Source: Moringa oleifera (lineage: Eukaryota; Streptophyta; Magnoliopsida; Brassicales; Moringaceae). From it: a DNA stretch of 64,000 nucleotides. Location of the stretch: positions 6,787,001 through 6,851,000 of the forward strand of contig JAJFZO010000034.1 of the NCBI GenBank assembly GCA_021397835.1, given 5' to 3'. The translations under genes and the position numbers were made by a program. Below, one piece after another: positions 35,401 through 46,009 of this stretch (positions are counted from its first letter, which is position 1; each line of letters begins with the position of its first letter). Under the pieces are notes generated by a model, which saw nothing but the letters and a program-made list of their open reading frames with translations, had not been told where the DNA came from and ran no database searches.

Positions 35401-37070
35401 TAAATTTTCTAAAATTTTAAAATATTTCATATTTTACTGTATCATTATTTGCTTTTCAGAATGGAATAGTGAGAGAATAAAATATATATTTTTTTAAAAA
35501 TAAAAAATTATAATAAAATAATAATTATTATATTTAATGTATTAAAATAAAATAAAATAAAAATTAATTTTCACGTGTTTGATCCATGCAAAATGATCTA
35601 GAAAAATAATTGAAATCAATGTAAAAAATTAGTATACTTTTTAACTAACTAAATTATAATTTAATTAGCATTTTTATAATTAATTTTTTATTAATATTAA
35701 TTAATAAAAATATTTTACAATAATAATATTATAAAAATAATATTAACTACATAATATTTTAATAGTTACTTTTATTTTTAAATATTAATATTATAAAAAA
35801 TAATTTTAATATTAATTCATAATTTAATAATGAAGATATAATATTTTATATTTTTAAAAAAGATGCAAAGAAAAAAATTGTTATGATTATATATATTGTA
35901 ATAATTTTTACTTTTATTTTACATTTTTATAATTTTTGAGTTGTTTTCTCAATTGTTTTTTATTTTTTTGAATTTATGAATTTTATTGCATTCTCTATTT
36001 GTTTTGTCTTTTTTTTTTTTGATTTTTTTGATATAATTTTGTTATTAATTGATGCTTCCAATTTTATCGATTCATGATCTTTGCAATTAGTAAGGTGATA
36101 GACGCATTATGATTTTTGAAAGCATATTCTTAAGATATCAATTATTTTATGATTTTTAATGAAGTTCTTTTTTGTAGTTGATTTTATAAAAAAATTTATA
36201 AAAAATATATTCGATCTAGATAAATTAAAATTTTAAAATTTTATACCACAAATTTATGTGTAAATAATATTATTTCTTTGCACAAATGCGTATATTTTAT
36301 TACCCAGTCATCAGTTGAAAATATCTCATCTTTGTAAGAAAGAACATGGAAAATAAAATATTTTATTTTTCTATCAAATATTCAAGCCACTAAATTTTTC
36401 ACTTAGTAATCCCAAATATATCTTTTGAATATTACAAGTTTGCCAATATAAAACATTTCTTTGAAAAGTGTAATTAATGATCACAATCATAATACCAAAT
36501 ATTAATATCAATTTAGCATTAAAATAGTTAAATTTATTTATTTTTTTGTAAAAAATGATGTTTATCTCAGTATCTATGATTTGAATTGTTTTATTTTATT
36601 TTACATATTATATATATATATATATATGTTTTTAGTTTTCTTAGTTTTATTTTATTTTCAATTAATTTTTTGAATTTTATGGATTTTATTTCATCATCTT
36701 TGTTTTGTGATTTTTAAATATATTTTATTTTTATATTTTTTTGAACTTTTTAAAATTTTTTTACTTCTTTTGATTCATTGTTTCTATTTTTTATTTTTAA
36801 AATTTTACATTTTGTTACTTTTTTATATTTTTACAGAAACCTAAATTTATTAATTTTTATTATAATTAAATTTTTTTTGATAAATTTTAATTTGATTTAA
36901 ATTAATAAATTAATATTTATTTCAAAAAATTAATAATTAAAATTTAATTGAAAATAAAATATTGTTATTCAAATTTAAATTTTTATTTTATGTATTATTT
37001 GAATTACTGTATTTTAAAGATTTTTAAATTACATCATCAACACAAATTAAAATTGTTTTTGATATATTTG
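32470..37070. other. AT-rich gene desert, fourth part, with a dispersed repeat family
   Basis: Similar segments occur at about 33370-33500 (one orientation), and at about 33815-33900 and 34900-34990 (the other): the words tgattcaaataaattttaca and cattttgagtcaaa recur. This looks like a decayed noncoding repeat present at least three times. A TA microsatellite lies at 36608-36627. No coding sequence was recognised. Confidence 0.5.
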
Positions 37071-37154
37071 AAACTTGAGGATATGGGGCATATTCAAAAT
37101 GCAAATTGAAAATACAACCGTTAGCATCTTTGGCAATTTAAAGCAGGGGGGGCT

Positions 37155-37234
37155 CACATCTTTTGCATGCTCAGTTCCTTCACATCTTTTGCGTGCTCAG
37201 TTCCTCCACATCTTTTTTGCGTGCTCAGTTCCTC
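37155..37234. repeat. 26-bp minisatellite, three copies
   Basis: The unit cacatcttttgcatgctcag plus ttcctt occurs at 37155, 37181 and 37207, the last with two extra T. Open frames in this part are simply translations of the repeat. Confidence 0.85.
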
Positions 37235-37560
37235 CTATGCTCTCTCCCTCTCTCCGAGAACCTGCAAAGCTTGCGAGAACACCTGGTATATTTTCGTGTG
37301 CGTGCTTACTGCATTCGTGATAAAAGCTTCGATCTGTTCACCTGCATTCGTGCTTACTGCATCCGAGAACCTCACCGCAACTTCGATGTGTTCGCTGTAG
37401 ATCTCTTTGATAAATCATATCTTCTTCTTACAAGGTTTGATTCTCAGATCTACATCTCCCTTGTTGCATTCGTGTGAGTGCTGGATGAATTCATATGTTT
37501 ATTGTATATTTTGTACATCTTGTGCGTAGTTATACAGGACTTTGAAATTCAAGTCATGGG
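37235..37560 (+). other. Mixed-composition stretch, possible gene leader remnant
   Basis: The ctctctccctctctccgag word and the following sequence resemble a plant 5' UTR, and a related word appears at 39063-39090 and 40103-40120. No coding exon can be assigned. Confidence 0.3.
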
Positions 37561-37564
37561 ACTT

Positions 37565-38170
37565 GGTAATTTGAAATGCTTTCTTATTAAGACTTTCATC
37601 TATGGAATGTTATTAGTGATAGAAGAATTTTTATGCTAGTGCTTCATGGGAAAGGTAGTCTTATTGCGGCTGCTCCTATCAAACTTCTCCAACATTGTAT
37701 AGAAACTGATGGTTTCTAAATTCAATAGTAATTGAAGGAAAATAGCTAGAAGCAAGCTTCAGATACTGTGTTATAATATAGACTGCAAAAACAGTAGTGA
37801 AACGAACAAAAGAAAACCGAGACAATCAGAGAAGCAGAATGCTATCTCTGTCCACTGGCTTCAACCACCCCAATTCACCCCAGTGATCCTTCCTTCCCCT
37901 GCATCATCCTCAATTCCCTTCATATTCCCCTCTCTTGCATGATTGCAGACCCGTCTTCACCAGTTTCCCACTGCCAAGTGTCCGTTCTGTTAGAGCCACC
38001 CATAGCAACATCTTCCAATTAAAAGGGTAATTTGAAACATTTTCCAATTAAGACTTTCGTCTAAATCCAGTTGTTGTTAGTGATAAAAGCATTTTGATAC
38101 TACTGTTTTTATGGGAAAGGTGATCTTGTTGCAGCTGCTCCTATCGAATTTTTCCAACATTAGATGGAAA
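37565..38170 (+). repeat. Direct repeats of about 145 bp flanking 315 bp
   Basis: 37565-37712 and 38028-38170 align along their length (for example gcggctgctcctatcaaact versus gcagctgctcctatcgaatt, both followed by ccaacat). The 315 bases between them are GC-richer and different in character. Confidence 0.75.
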
Positions 38171-38640
38171 CTTTACTTATAATTTTTCCTTGGTAGGAAG
38201 AGAGAGGGAGAGAAAGATGGAGGAGTAAAGGTAGATAGAGGGGGTGAAAAACTTTCATTTTTCAGGTGCCATCAGGAGGCACTTTTCCTTTCTTCAGTGG
38301 ATTTTCTTATGGTTTTTACCATGCTAGTACTGTTTGCTTTTCAAATCTCAAGTTGTATTGCTCGAAGACATGCCATTTTGTTAGATCATTTCATGTTTAC
38401 ATAATTTATTGACTTTATCTGTCCACCGACAGCCTTTTTGGTGGAATCTTGGATCACTGTTTCCAATTTTTTCCAGGTTTAGTCCGAAAGCTTTGAACTA
38501 GCTGGTTGCTTGGCTAGTTTCTCTAGGTTTCCCTGCTGAAAGTAACATTACTCTTATGGGGTAATGGGAAGCCACCCTTGCTGGACATTCTGACATATGC
38601 AGGCTACATTTACACTGGGATATGTCTAACTGTGGTTGGA

Positions 38641-39679
38641 GAGATCATGTGGAGATATTCTTACTATTTGTTGATGCCATGGACCTGTTTGTGCATGAGA
38701 GTTTTATCTCACCATTTTTTGTGTGATTTTTCTGATTTATTTTTTCTTTAATTTCTATATTTTATTTTTTGGATTTTTTAAAGATTTTTTTTTTTACTTC
38801 TTTTGGTTCACTACTTTTTTATTTTTTTATGGTTTTTTTAAAAATTTTATAAGATTCTGAATTTATTTTTTAAAAAAATTTATTAGTTTTTTGTTATTTA
38901 ATTAAATCAAGCTATAATGTGCTTATTTAAAGCACAAGAAGCAATAACAGATTTTCACATCCTCCGCATGTTCTAGATTCAGATTTGATGTTGAAAGCAC
39001 ACGGAGCAAAAGGAGATTGTCATATCTTTGGCATCTTCATGCTTCTTTCTTCCTCTCGGGCTCTCTCCCTCCCTCCGAAGTTTTCTTGGCAACGACATTT
39101 GAGTCCTGCGAATACATGGTAATATGGAAATGAAAACCTTACTAGAGGGCTCTTTTTATTATACTTTGATGTCATTCTTTGGGTTTACTAAAGTTTCTTG
39201 ATAATTTAGTATCTGTTTCAAAAATTATGATATCTTGTTGTGTTGGAAGAAGTTATTGAACATAGTAAAAAGACATCATAATTGTGTTCGCTTGATGATC
39301 TCTTGACCTGGTATGGTGAACAACAAGTTTCAAGAAAATGAATTATGATAATTATTTAAATGTTTTTATTTTCCTATTATACTTCCTTTCGTAATTGTAT
39401 AAAGTCTTTAGCTATTACCTTTCCTTGTTTGTATTTTCTTGATTTCGTTAGATTTTTTTAGTTTCTTTATTTTCTTAGACTTTTTTTTTTTTGTTTTGCT
39501 TTGATTTTGTTTTAGTTTCTTCGATTTTCATGGATTTCTTGCTTGTATTTTCTTTATTTTTTGATTTTTAAAACTTTTTTTGGATTTTCTTTTAGTTTCC
39601 TTGCTACGACTTTTTCATATATGTGTTTTCTTGATTGTTGAATTTTCTTTCAGTTTTTTTTTTTGTATTTTGTTTTAGA
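38641..39679 (+). repeat. 1.04-kb tandem duplication, copy 1
   Basis: It begins gagatcatgtggagatattc and runs to tttgtattttgttttag, where copy 2 starts immediately. It lacks a short stretch (near 39380) that copy 2 and the old block at 11700 still have, so copy 1 carries a later deletion. Confidence 0.9.
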
Positions 39680-40728
39680 GAGATCATGTGGAGATATTCT
39701 TACTATTTGTTGATGCCATGGACCTGTTTGTGCATGAGAGTTTTATTTCACCATTTTTTGTGTGATTTTTTTGATTTATTTTTTCTTTAGTTTCTATATT
39801 TTATTTTTTGGATTTTTTAAAGATTTTTTTTTTTACTTCTTTTGGTTCACTACTTTGTTTATATTTTTACAGTTTTTTTAAAAATTTTATAAGATTCTGA
39901 ATTTATTTTTTAAAAAAATTTATTAATTTTTTCATTTAATTAAATCAAGCCATAATGTGCTTATTTAAAGCACAGGAAGCAATAACAGATTTTCACATCC
40001 TAGGCATGTTCTAGAATTTAGATTTGATGTTGAAAGCACAGGGAGCAAAAGGAGATTGTCATATCTTTGGCATCTTTATGCTTCTTTCTTCCTCTCGGGC
40101 TCTCTCCCTCCCTTCGAAGTTTTCTTGGCAATAACATTTGAGTCCTATGAATACATGGTAATGTGGAAATGAAAACTTTACTAAAGGGCTCTGTTTGTCA
40201 TACTTTGATGTCATTCTTTGGGTTTACTAAAGTTTCTTGATAATTTAGTATCTGTTTCAAAAATTATGATATCTTGTTGTGTTGGAAGAAGTTATTGAAC
40301 ATAATAAAAAGACATCGTAATTGTGTTCTGTTGATGATCTCTTGACCTGGTATGGTGAACAACAAGTTTTAAGAAAATGAATTATGATAATTATTTAAAT
40401 GTTCTTATTTTCCTATATTAGTTTAAGTACTTTCGTTTCTTATACTTCCTTTAGTAATTGTACAAAGTCTTTAGCTATTACCTTTCCTTGTTTGTATTTT
40501 CTAGATTTTTTTTAGTTTCTTTATTTTCTTAGACTTTCTTTTGTTTTTCTTTGATTTTATTTAGTTTCTTCGATTTTCATGAATTTCTTGCCTGTATTTT
40601 CTTTATTTTTTTGATTTTTTAAAATTTTTTTGGATTTTCTTTTAGTTTCCTTGCTACGACTTTTTCATATATGTGTTTTCTTGATTGTTGAATTTTCTTT
40701 CAGTTTTTTTTTTTGTATTTTGTTTTAG
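39680..40728 (+). repeat. 1.04-kb tandem duplication, copy 2
   Basis: It starts with the same gagatcatgtggagatattc word, 1,039 bases after copy 1. Its right half (40.2-40.7 kb) corresponds to 11.5-12.0 kb of the old block. Confidence 0.9.
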
Positions 40729-42077
40729 TTACTTTGGTTTTATTGGATTTTCTTTCAGTTTGTTGGTTTTCTTGAATTTTATTTGTTTATTTGGTTTTCT
40801 TAAATTTTATTTGTTTATTTGGTTTTTTTCTCTCGTATTCTTAGAAATTTTAATGAATTTTTGGATTCTATTTTACTTTGGTTCCTAGATTTTTTTCTTT
40901 TCATTTGTTTCACAATGATTCTGACTTTTCTTTTGTTTCTTTAGATTTCTTCTATTTTATTGCATGTTCTTCGATTTTCTGTATCCTTGGATTAACGAAG
41001 TATGGATAATATTTTCATGATTGCCAGAAAAATATCTTTTTTTTTCCTCTCATCTCTTTTAAATATGTCATTTTGGGTTGTAGATTTAGTGATCTTACTT
41101 TTCCTCAACGTCTCAATAATAAAATATGTAAATTCCAAATGCATTTTGTTAGTTAAGTGAATTTCCTTTTTTCAGTTCAAAAATCCCTGAATATTTGAGA
41201 TCAAAAGGTTGCATTGTCAATTCTTGTTGGTTGATTGTGTTTAAAGGTTGCAGTTAATGAGTGGGAAGTCATAGCTATGTGAAGTATGTTGCTCTAGCAA
41301 TAAAGAATTTTTTTTTGCAATCCTTTACAATGGGAAGGCCAGTGCTATTTTGATTGTGATTGGTTGGTTCGTTTTATTTTTTTATAGATCCCTTTTTATC
41401 TATTATGGTGAGTAATTTGAGTTGTTTTTTTTTTGTTCAATTTAGTTTGCATGTGACAATTTTTTGCTTTTTAGCTTTTGTTGAAGAATAACAATTATAT
41501 TTTAGGTTTTTGACATGCAGTGATTTTTGAAACAGTTGGATCCCTTTTCGAATTCTGCTAGGTATTAGATCAAGTGAAGCATGCAGCTTGTTTTTCAACT
41601 TGCTATGTTGGCCATTCAAGGTAAGAAGAGAAAGTCTTTAGTCGTCATCCTTTAAATAATTATTGTTCAACAACTTTTTTCAATTTACTGTTTGTTATAT
41701 TTTCATTTATTGTCCAATTTGGTGATGGTTTAGATCGATTTCATAGTAGATATATATATATATATTCATGTTAGGCGGAAACAGTTTCAATGTTTTTGTC
41801 CACTTTGAAAGGATAGGTTGCTTCTTCTGTTTCATCTAGAAATTTTATATATTGCATCGCTTTGCGATGATGATTTAAAGATACATAACCCCTTAGATTG
41901 ACTTTAAATGTTTTCAACAAGTCCTTTCTTTGGAATTTTGTGTCATCCAACTCATCTCGATGATCTTCCAGCAAGTAATAAGTCCATTGATGGGTCTAGT
42001 ATGTTAATGAAACTATTGGCTAGGAAGAGGTGGCAACTTTTTGTCCATTGGAATCGTTAAGCTTACTAGCAAATGCT
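40729..42077 (+). repeat. Segment paralogous to the old block, leading into the tandem array
   Basis: It matches 12.0-12.9 kb in order: a T-rich tract, then the exon-like piece at 41232-41400, then about 41525-41635 ending at a GTAAG donor-like site (caaggtaag). 41790-41975 matches 14970-15140. No 5S copies lie in this segment. Confidence 0.65.
41771..41974 (-). pseudogene. Unidentified protein-like open frame
   Basis: A 67-codon minus-strand frame, EDHRDELDDTKFQRKDLLKT then LRGYVSLNHHRKAMQYIKFL, has a charged, helix-friendly composition unlike chance translations of AT-rich DNA. A degraded counterpart with stops lies at 14970-15140 on the same relative strand. I do not recognise the family. 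It may be one exon of a duplicated gene. Confidence 0.35.
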
Positions 42078-42299
42078 TACTAGCAAATGCTTACTTGAAT
42101 GAACCCTGTATATGGAAGTTCTTATGGATTTGTCAGTTGTCTCAACAGCATGTCCTTTACTTTGTTATGCTGACTTAAATATGGTGGGTTGCAGTGTGAC
42201 TATATGTTAATATTAATCTATTTAATTAGCAGTGGGCTTTCAAAATACAGTTAAATACTTTTATAATTAGTAGCAACTTTTTGTTATAATTGTTTTAAT

Positions 42300-42560
42300 A
42301 TTTGAATCTTTTTGGTAGGTATGTTGTGACTTTGCACAAATTATTTGATCGATGATAAGTTTTGATATTATTCATTTTGAGAATTCTATCCAGTTGATAT
42401 CCACCATACTGAGAGGAGAAAGAGTGTCTTCCTGTATTAAGGTGCATGTTTCTATGTCCAAAACTCATTACATTTTGTGGGCACTATTTTTATCCTTAAG
42501 CTTGTAAGAGTAAATAAGATGTTGCCAAAACGTTATAAATGGAAGCATCTTTAGAATAGC
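42300..42560 (+). pseudogene. Exon-like remnant at the left of the 5S cluster (unit 1)
   Basis: gactttgcacaaattatttg begins a stretch seen in all five units (42319, 47183, 52092, 57315, 62160) and, diverged, at 15359. A related copy lies on the other side of the 5S cluster at about 44760, so the cluster is bracketed by direct repeats of about 95 bases. Translations have stops. The gene is not identified. Confidence 0.45.
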
Positions 42561-42639
42561 ATATGTGACATTCGTACTTATAATCTTCTTGATGATGAGT
42601 TACAAAGGCCTTTTAAACGTTTGTATTTTATTTTCTTCT

Positions 42640-43115
42640 TGATCTTTTTTTTTTGATATTTTATTTTTTTGGTTTATTAGTTCTTTTTTTCTTATATTTT
42701 AGAATTTTTATGTTCCATATCCTTAGATTCTCGTGGATATTATGTATATATTTTTAATAGATTTTCTTTTTATGATTTTATTTTATTTTGTGTATTTTTA
42801 ATTGAATTTAGTCCATTTTGTTCTGTTTCCTTGATATTTTTTATCGTTTACTTTTAGGATTTTATTCATATTTTTGTTTTTTATCTGTTATTTAGATTAT
42901 TTTAATTTTTCAATTTTTTTTGTTTTACCTTCTCTTTTAAATTTTTTTCTTGTATCGTATCCTTTTTTTTATAATAAAATATTTTTAGATTTTTATTATT
43001 TTTAATTTAATTTTTTGATAATCTTTCATTTTATTTTGTTTTCTTTTTTTTTGCTCTTTTCTCCTTTATACTTTTTTATGATTTTTTATTTTTTATTTTA
43101 AATATTTTATAAAAT
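42640..43115 (+). repeat. T-rich tract left of the unit 1 5S cluster
   Basis: Strongly T-biased plus strand, the same composition as the spacers between 5S copies. The equivalent tract precedes the cluster in every unit. No gene is seen. Confidence 0.7.
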
Positions 43116-43118
43116 TTT

Positions 43119-43797
43119 AAATGCGATTATACCAATATTAATGTAATGGATTGTATTAGAACTCAAAGTTAAGCGTGTTTAAGTAGGAATAGTACTAGGA
43201 TGGGTAATTCTTTTTAGGAAATCTTGTGTTGTACCTTTATTCTTATAAAAAATATTAACCCAAAGCTGAGCGTGCTTAAGCAGGAGTAGTACTAGATAGG
43301 TGATTCCTTCTAAGAAATCCTTGTCTTGCACTTTTATTTTCATAAAAAATATTTGTCTATTTTGTATCAGAACCCAAAGTTAAGCATGCATAAGCAAGAG
43401 TAGTACTAGATGGGTGATTCCTTCTAGGAAACCCTTGTGTTGCACCTTTATTTTCATAAAAAATATTTGTCTATTTTATATCAAAACCCAAAGTTAAGCG
43501 TGCTTAAGCAAGAGTATTACTAGATGGGTGATTCCTTCTAGGAAATCCTTGTGTTGGACCTTTATTTTTATAAAAAAATATTTATCCATTTTTTTATCAA
43601 AACCCAAAGTTAAGCGTGCATAAGCAAGAAGTAGTACTAGGATGGGTGATTCCTTCCAGGAAATCCTTGTGTTGTACCTTCTTTTTATAAAAAATATTTG
43701 TTTATTTTATATTAGAACCTAAAGTTAAATGTGCTTAAGTAGCAGTAGTACTAGGATGGGTGATTCTTTTTAAAAAATCTTTTTGTTGCACCTTCAT
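43119..43797 (+). repeat. 5S rRNA-derived tandem cluster, unit 1 (6 elements)
   Basis: The first element (43119-43238) is near full length: tgcgattataccaatattaa through gttaagcgtgtttaagtagg and gtactaggatgggt to gttgtacc. Five more, starting near 43257, 43364, 43479, 43595 and 43709, begin at about base 35 of 5S (agaacccaaagttaagcg) and repeat every 105-116 bases. Each has the A-box-like and C-box-like region, an aatccttgtgttgcacc end, then ttt plus a spacer with ataaaaaatattt. Many G/C positions of 5S are A/T. Confidence 0.93.
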
Positions 43798-43933
43798 TTT
43801 TGTAAAAAATATTTAGCTATTTTATTATTCTTGATTTTTTTATTCATATTTTTAAATTTTATTTTATTTTTGTTTTTTATATTTTTCTCCATTATGCTAT
43901 TCTCTTTTTTATAATTATTTTTTCTGGATTCTT

Positions 43934-44051
43934 GAGTGCGATCATAGCAATAGTAATGCATCGATCCAACCAGAACTTCGACATTAAGTGTGCTTTAGTG
44001 AGAGTAGCATTAGGATGGGTGATTCATCTTGGGAAATGCTAGTATTATAGA
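43934..44051 (+). pseudogene. 5S rRNA pseudogene, full length (unit 1, element g)
   Basis: It starts gagtgcgatcatagcaata and keeps atgcatcgatccaaccagaa, attaagtgtgctttagtgag and gcattaggatgggtgattc. The 3' end is weak (atgctagtattatag). It is near the 120-base 5S length. Confidence 0.88.
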
Positions 44052-44200
44052 TTTTTTCTTTTGGTCAAATAAATTTTAGATTTTATTATTATTTATTTAT
44101 TTTGATTTTATTTTTCAATCATTTTTTATTTTTATTTTATTTTATTGCCTATCATGTTCTTTTTTTATGATTTTATTTTTTTATTTTCAATTCTTTTTGA

Positions 44201-44305
44201 ACAATATTGATGCATCAAATCCTTAAGCATGCTTGGGTGGGAGTAGTACTAAGTTGGGTGGTTCCTCTTGAGAAATCCTCATCTTACTACATCCCTCTTT
44301 CTTTT
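44201..44305 (+). pseudogene. 5S rRNA pseudogene with internal deletion (unit 1, element h)
   Basis: atattgatgcatcaaatcct joins directly to aagcatgcttgggtgggag, omitting the middle of 5S (the cccatcagaactc region). It then continues gtagtactaagttgggtgg to aatcctcatcttac. Confidence 0.85.
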
Positions 44306-44472
44306 TTGATAAAAAATATATTTTTTTAAATTTTATTATCGTTGATTTATTTTTTGTTCCTTTTAATAATCTTTTGTTTTCATTTAATTTAATTTAATTT
44401 TTTTGCATTTATCTTCATTACATTTTGTTTTTTTATCATTTATTTATTTGTTTAATAATTTTTGGATTTTTA

Positions 44473-44588
44473 GGTGCGATCATACCGATGCTAATACACC
44501 AGGTTCTGTCAGAACTCCAAATTTAAACATGCTTGGACAAGAGCAATAGGTGGATGGATGATTTCTGAGAAATCTCCCTATTGTACCT
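44473..44588 (+). pseudogene. 5S rRNA pseudogene, full length (unit 1, element i)
   Basis: It starts ggtgcgatcataccgatgct and continues ctgtcagaactccaaattt, aaacatgcttggacaagagc and gtggatggatgatttc to aatctccctattgtacc. The C box is disrupted. Confidence 0.87.
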
Positions 44589-44699
44589 ATTTGTAATAAA
44601 ATGTCTTTTAAAATTTAATATTTTTTTGATTTCTTTTCTTTTTTTTTTCTTTTGATGATCATTTGTTTTGTTTGTCTTGAATTTTTCTCCATTGCCCTT

Positions 44700-45500
44700 T
44701 TTTGTCTAAAATTTTTGAGAATTTTATCTAGTTCATAAGTGATACGTTATTGAAACGCATGCTTTGACTTTGCACTAGTTATTGGATTAGTGATAAGTTT
44801 TGATAGTATTCCTTTTGAAAATTTTATCCAGTTGATATCCACCATATTAAGCTGGACAAAGATGCATCAAGGTATGAATAATGAGGAAGTTGCTAGCTTT
44901 GAGAAGGGAAGATGTTACCATTGTGTTTGCTGATGACATTAGCTCAACAATGGACACTCTGAAACTTTTTCATCACATCTTTACTCTAAGGATGTGTCGA
45001 AGAATTAAGAATTGCACTGAGGTCAGCAACAAACAATGGTATGTGCTGATTGCCTTGGGAATTGGGTATTGCTGACACTGCCAAAGTGAGGTGTACATAA
45101 GGGCCAAATCTACTGATATAATTCCTTGTGAAAAAGAAGAATATGCAGATGATCTGTGGGTAGCAAATATTTCACTGGTTAATTTTTTAAGCCTTCAACT
45201 ACCAAGCCTGATTCTGTAAGACCCAAAGTTAATTTAATAGCTCTTAGCTTACTTTGTATGATTTTTCACATATACTTGCAAATGGATATGTCACTTTGTA
45301 TCATTCATCTGATTTACGGATAGATGCCTTAGATATGTAGTCAATTTAAATAACTAATCCATGCTCTCATTATCATCATTGATAACAAAAGATTTTCGTC
45401 TTGTAGGCAAAGCAAAGAACTTCACCACACTTGATTGTTTCATCCTCTTGGAAGGGACTCAAGGCATACTGCTTGTGTAAAACAAGTATTAGACTTAAAC
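44700..45500 (+). pseudogene. Exon-like remnants between the 5S cluster and kinase exons (unit 1)
   Basis: 44881-45075 is open: MRKLLALRREDVTIVFADDI then NKQWYVLIALGIGYC. In units 3 and 4 the same stretch is open further (to AYMRAKS). 45100-45220 carries KKEYADDLWVA and FLKPST-like words in shifting frames, and 45408-45487 is an exon-like piece after a 'tgtag' acceptor (HLEGTQGILL in better copies). They recur in units 2-4 and, diverged, at 16.9-17.3 kb. I do not recognise the gene or genes. Frames are broken between copies. Confidence 0.45.
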
Positions 45501-46009
45501 TTCCTGGCATTTTCTTCAAATCTTATTTTTGCAGCAGGATATGGTATCTACTTTTCTAATTATTGTTTCTTTCTACATCTCAACTCATTTATGCATCTTA
45601 TGTGTCATAAATAACCATATAATATGTTGGGAATTTGAATCATGTTTGCTTGCAGATTTTCTACTTACCTTATAATCTACCGATCTATATTTACACTTTT
45701 TGCTTCACTATAAACTTTGCAATGATATTTCATTCTATTAAGCCACATTCTTGGTTAAGGGCATTTAGATGTGCATAACTTTTTACTGAGCATGTATCAT
45801 CTATAGGCAAATGGTTTGATTTCGATGGTACCTCAATATAAGAAAACATGGTGCATGTAAGGTGTGTAAAAGTCTCTTCTATATGGTTTAAGTGTTATAT
45901 ACATATATTTTTTTGTGATTCAGCTAAATAACTTAGTCCTCTAGTGATTAGTTTTGCTTTTTTCTATAGGGAATATAGAGGACAGAGGAAACTTACCCTG
46001 TGATCTTAT

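Noticed and set aside
22500..37000. tRNA or other structured RNA genes in the desert
   Set aside because: No A-box/B-box pair with a plausible cloverleaf was noticed. Short A/T palindromes there are expected from composition.
37075..37477. Three overlapping open frames of about 80-100 codons
   Set aside because: They overlap in different frames across a 26-bp minisatellite and a pyrimidine-rich leader-like stretch, with no family similarity.
43119..43797. CRISPR-like regular repeats
   Set aside because: The repeat units are 5S-derived, about 80 bases of similarity separated by related, not unique, spacers, in plant nuclear DNA.
43119..44588. Cassandra-type TRIM retrotransposons, which carry 5S sequence in their LTRs
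   Set aside because: The 5S copies repeat about every 112 or 265 bases in one orientation, with no paired LTRs, primer-binding site or polypurine tract between them.
43119..44588. The 5S-like exon element of plant TFIIIA genes
   Set aside because: That element occurs once, in a zinc-finger gene. No TFIIIA zinc fingers are found near these arrays, and the copies are tandem.
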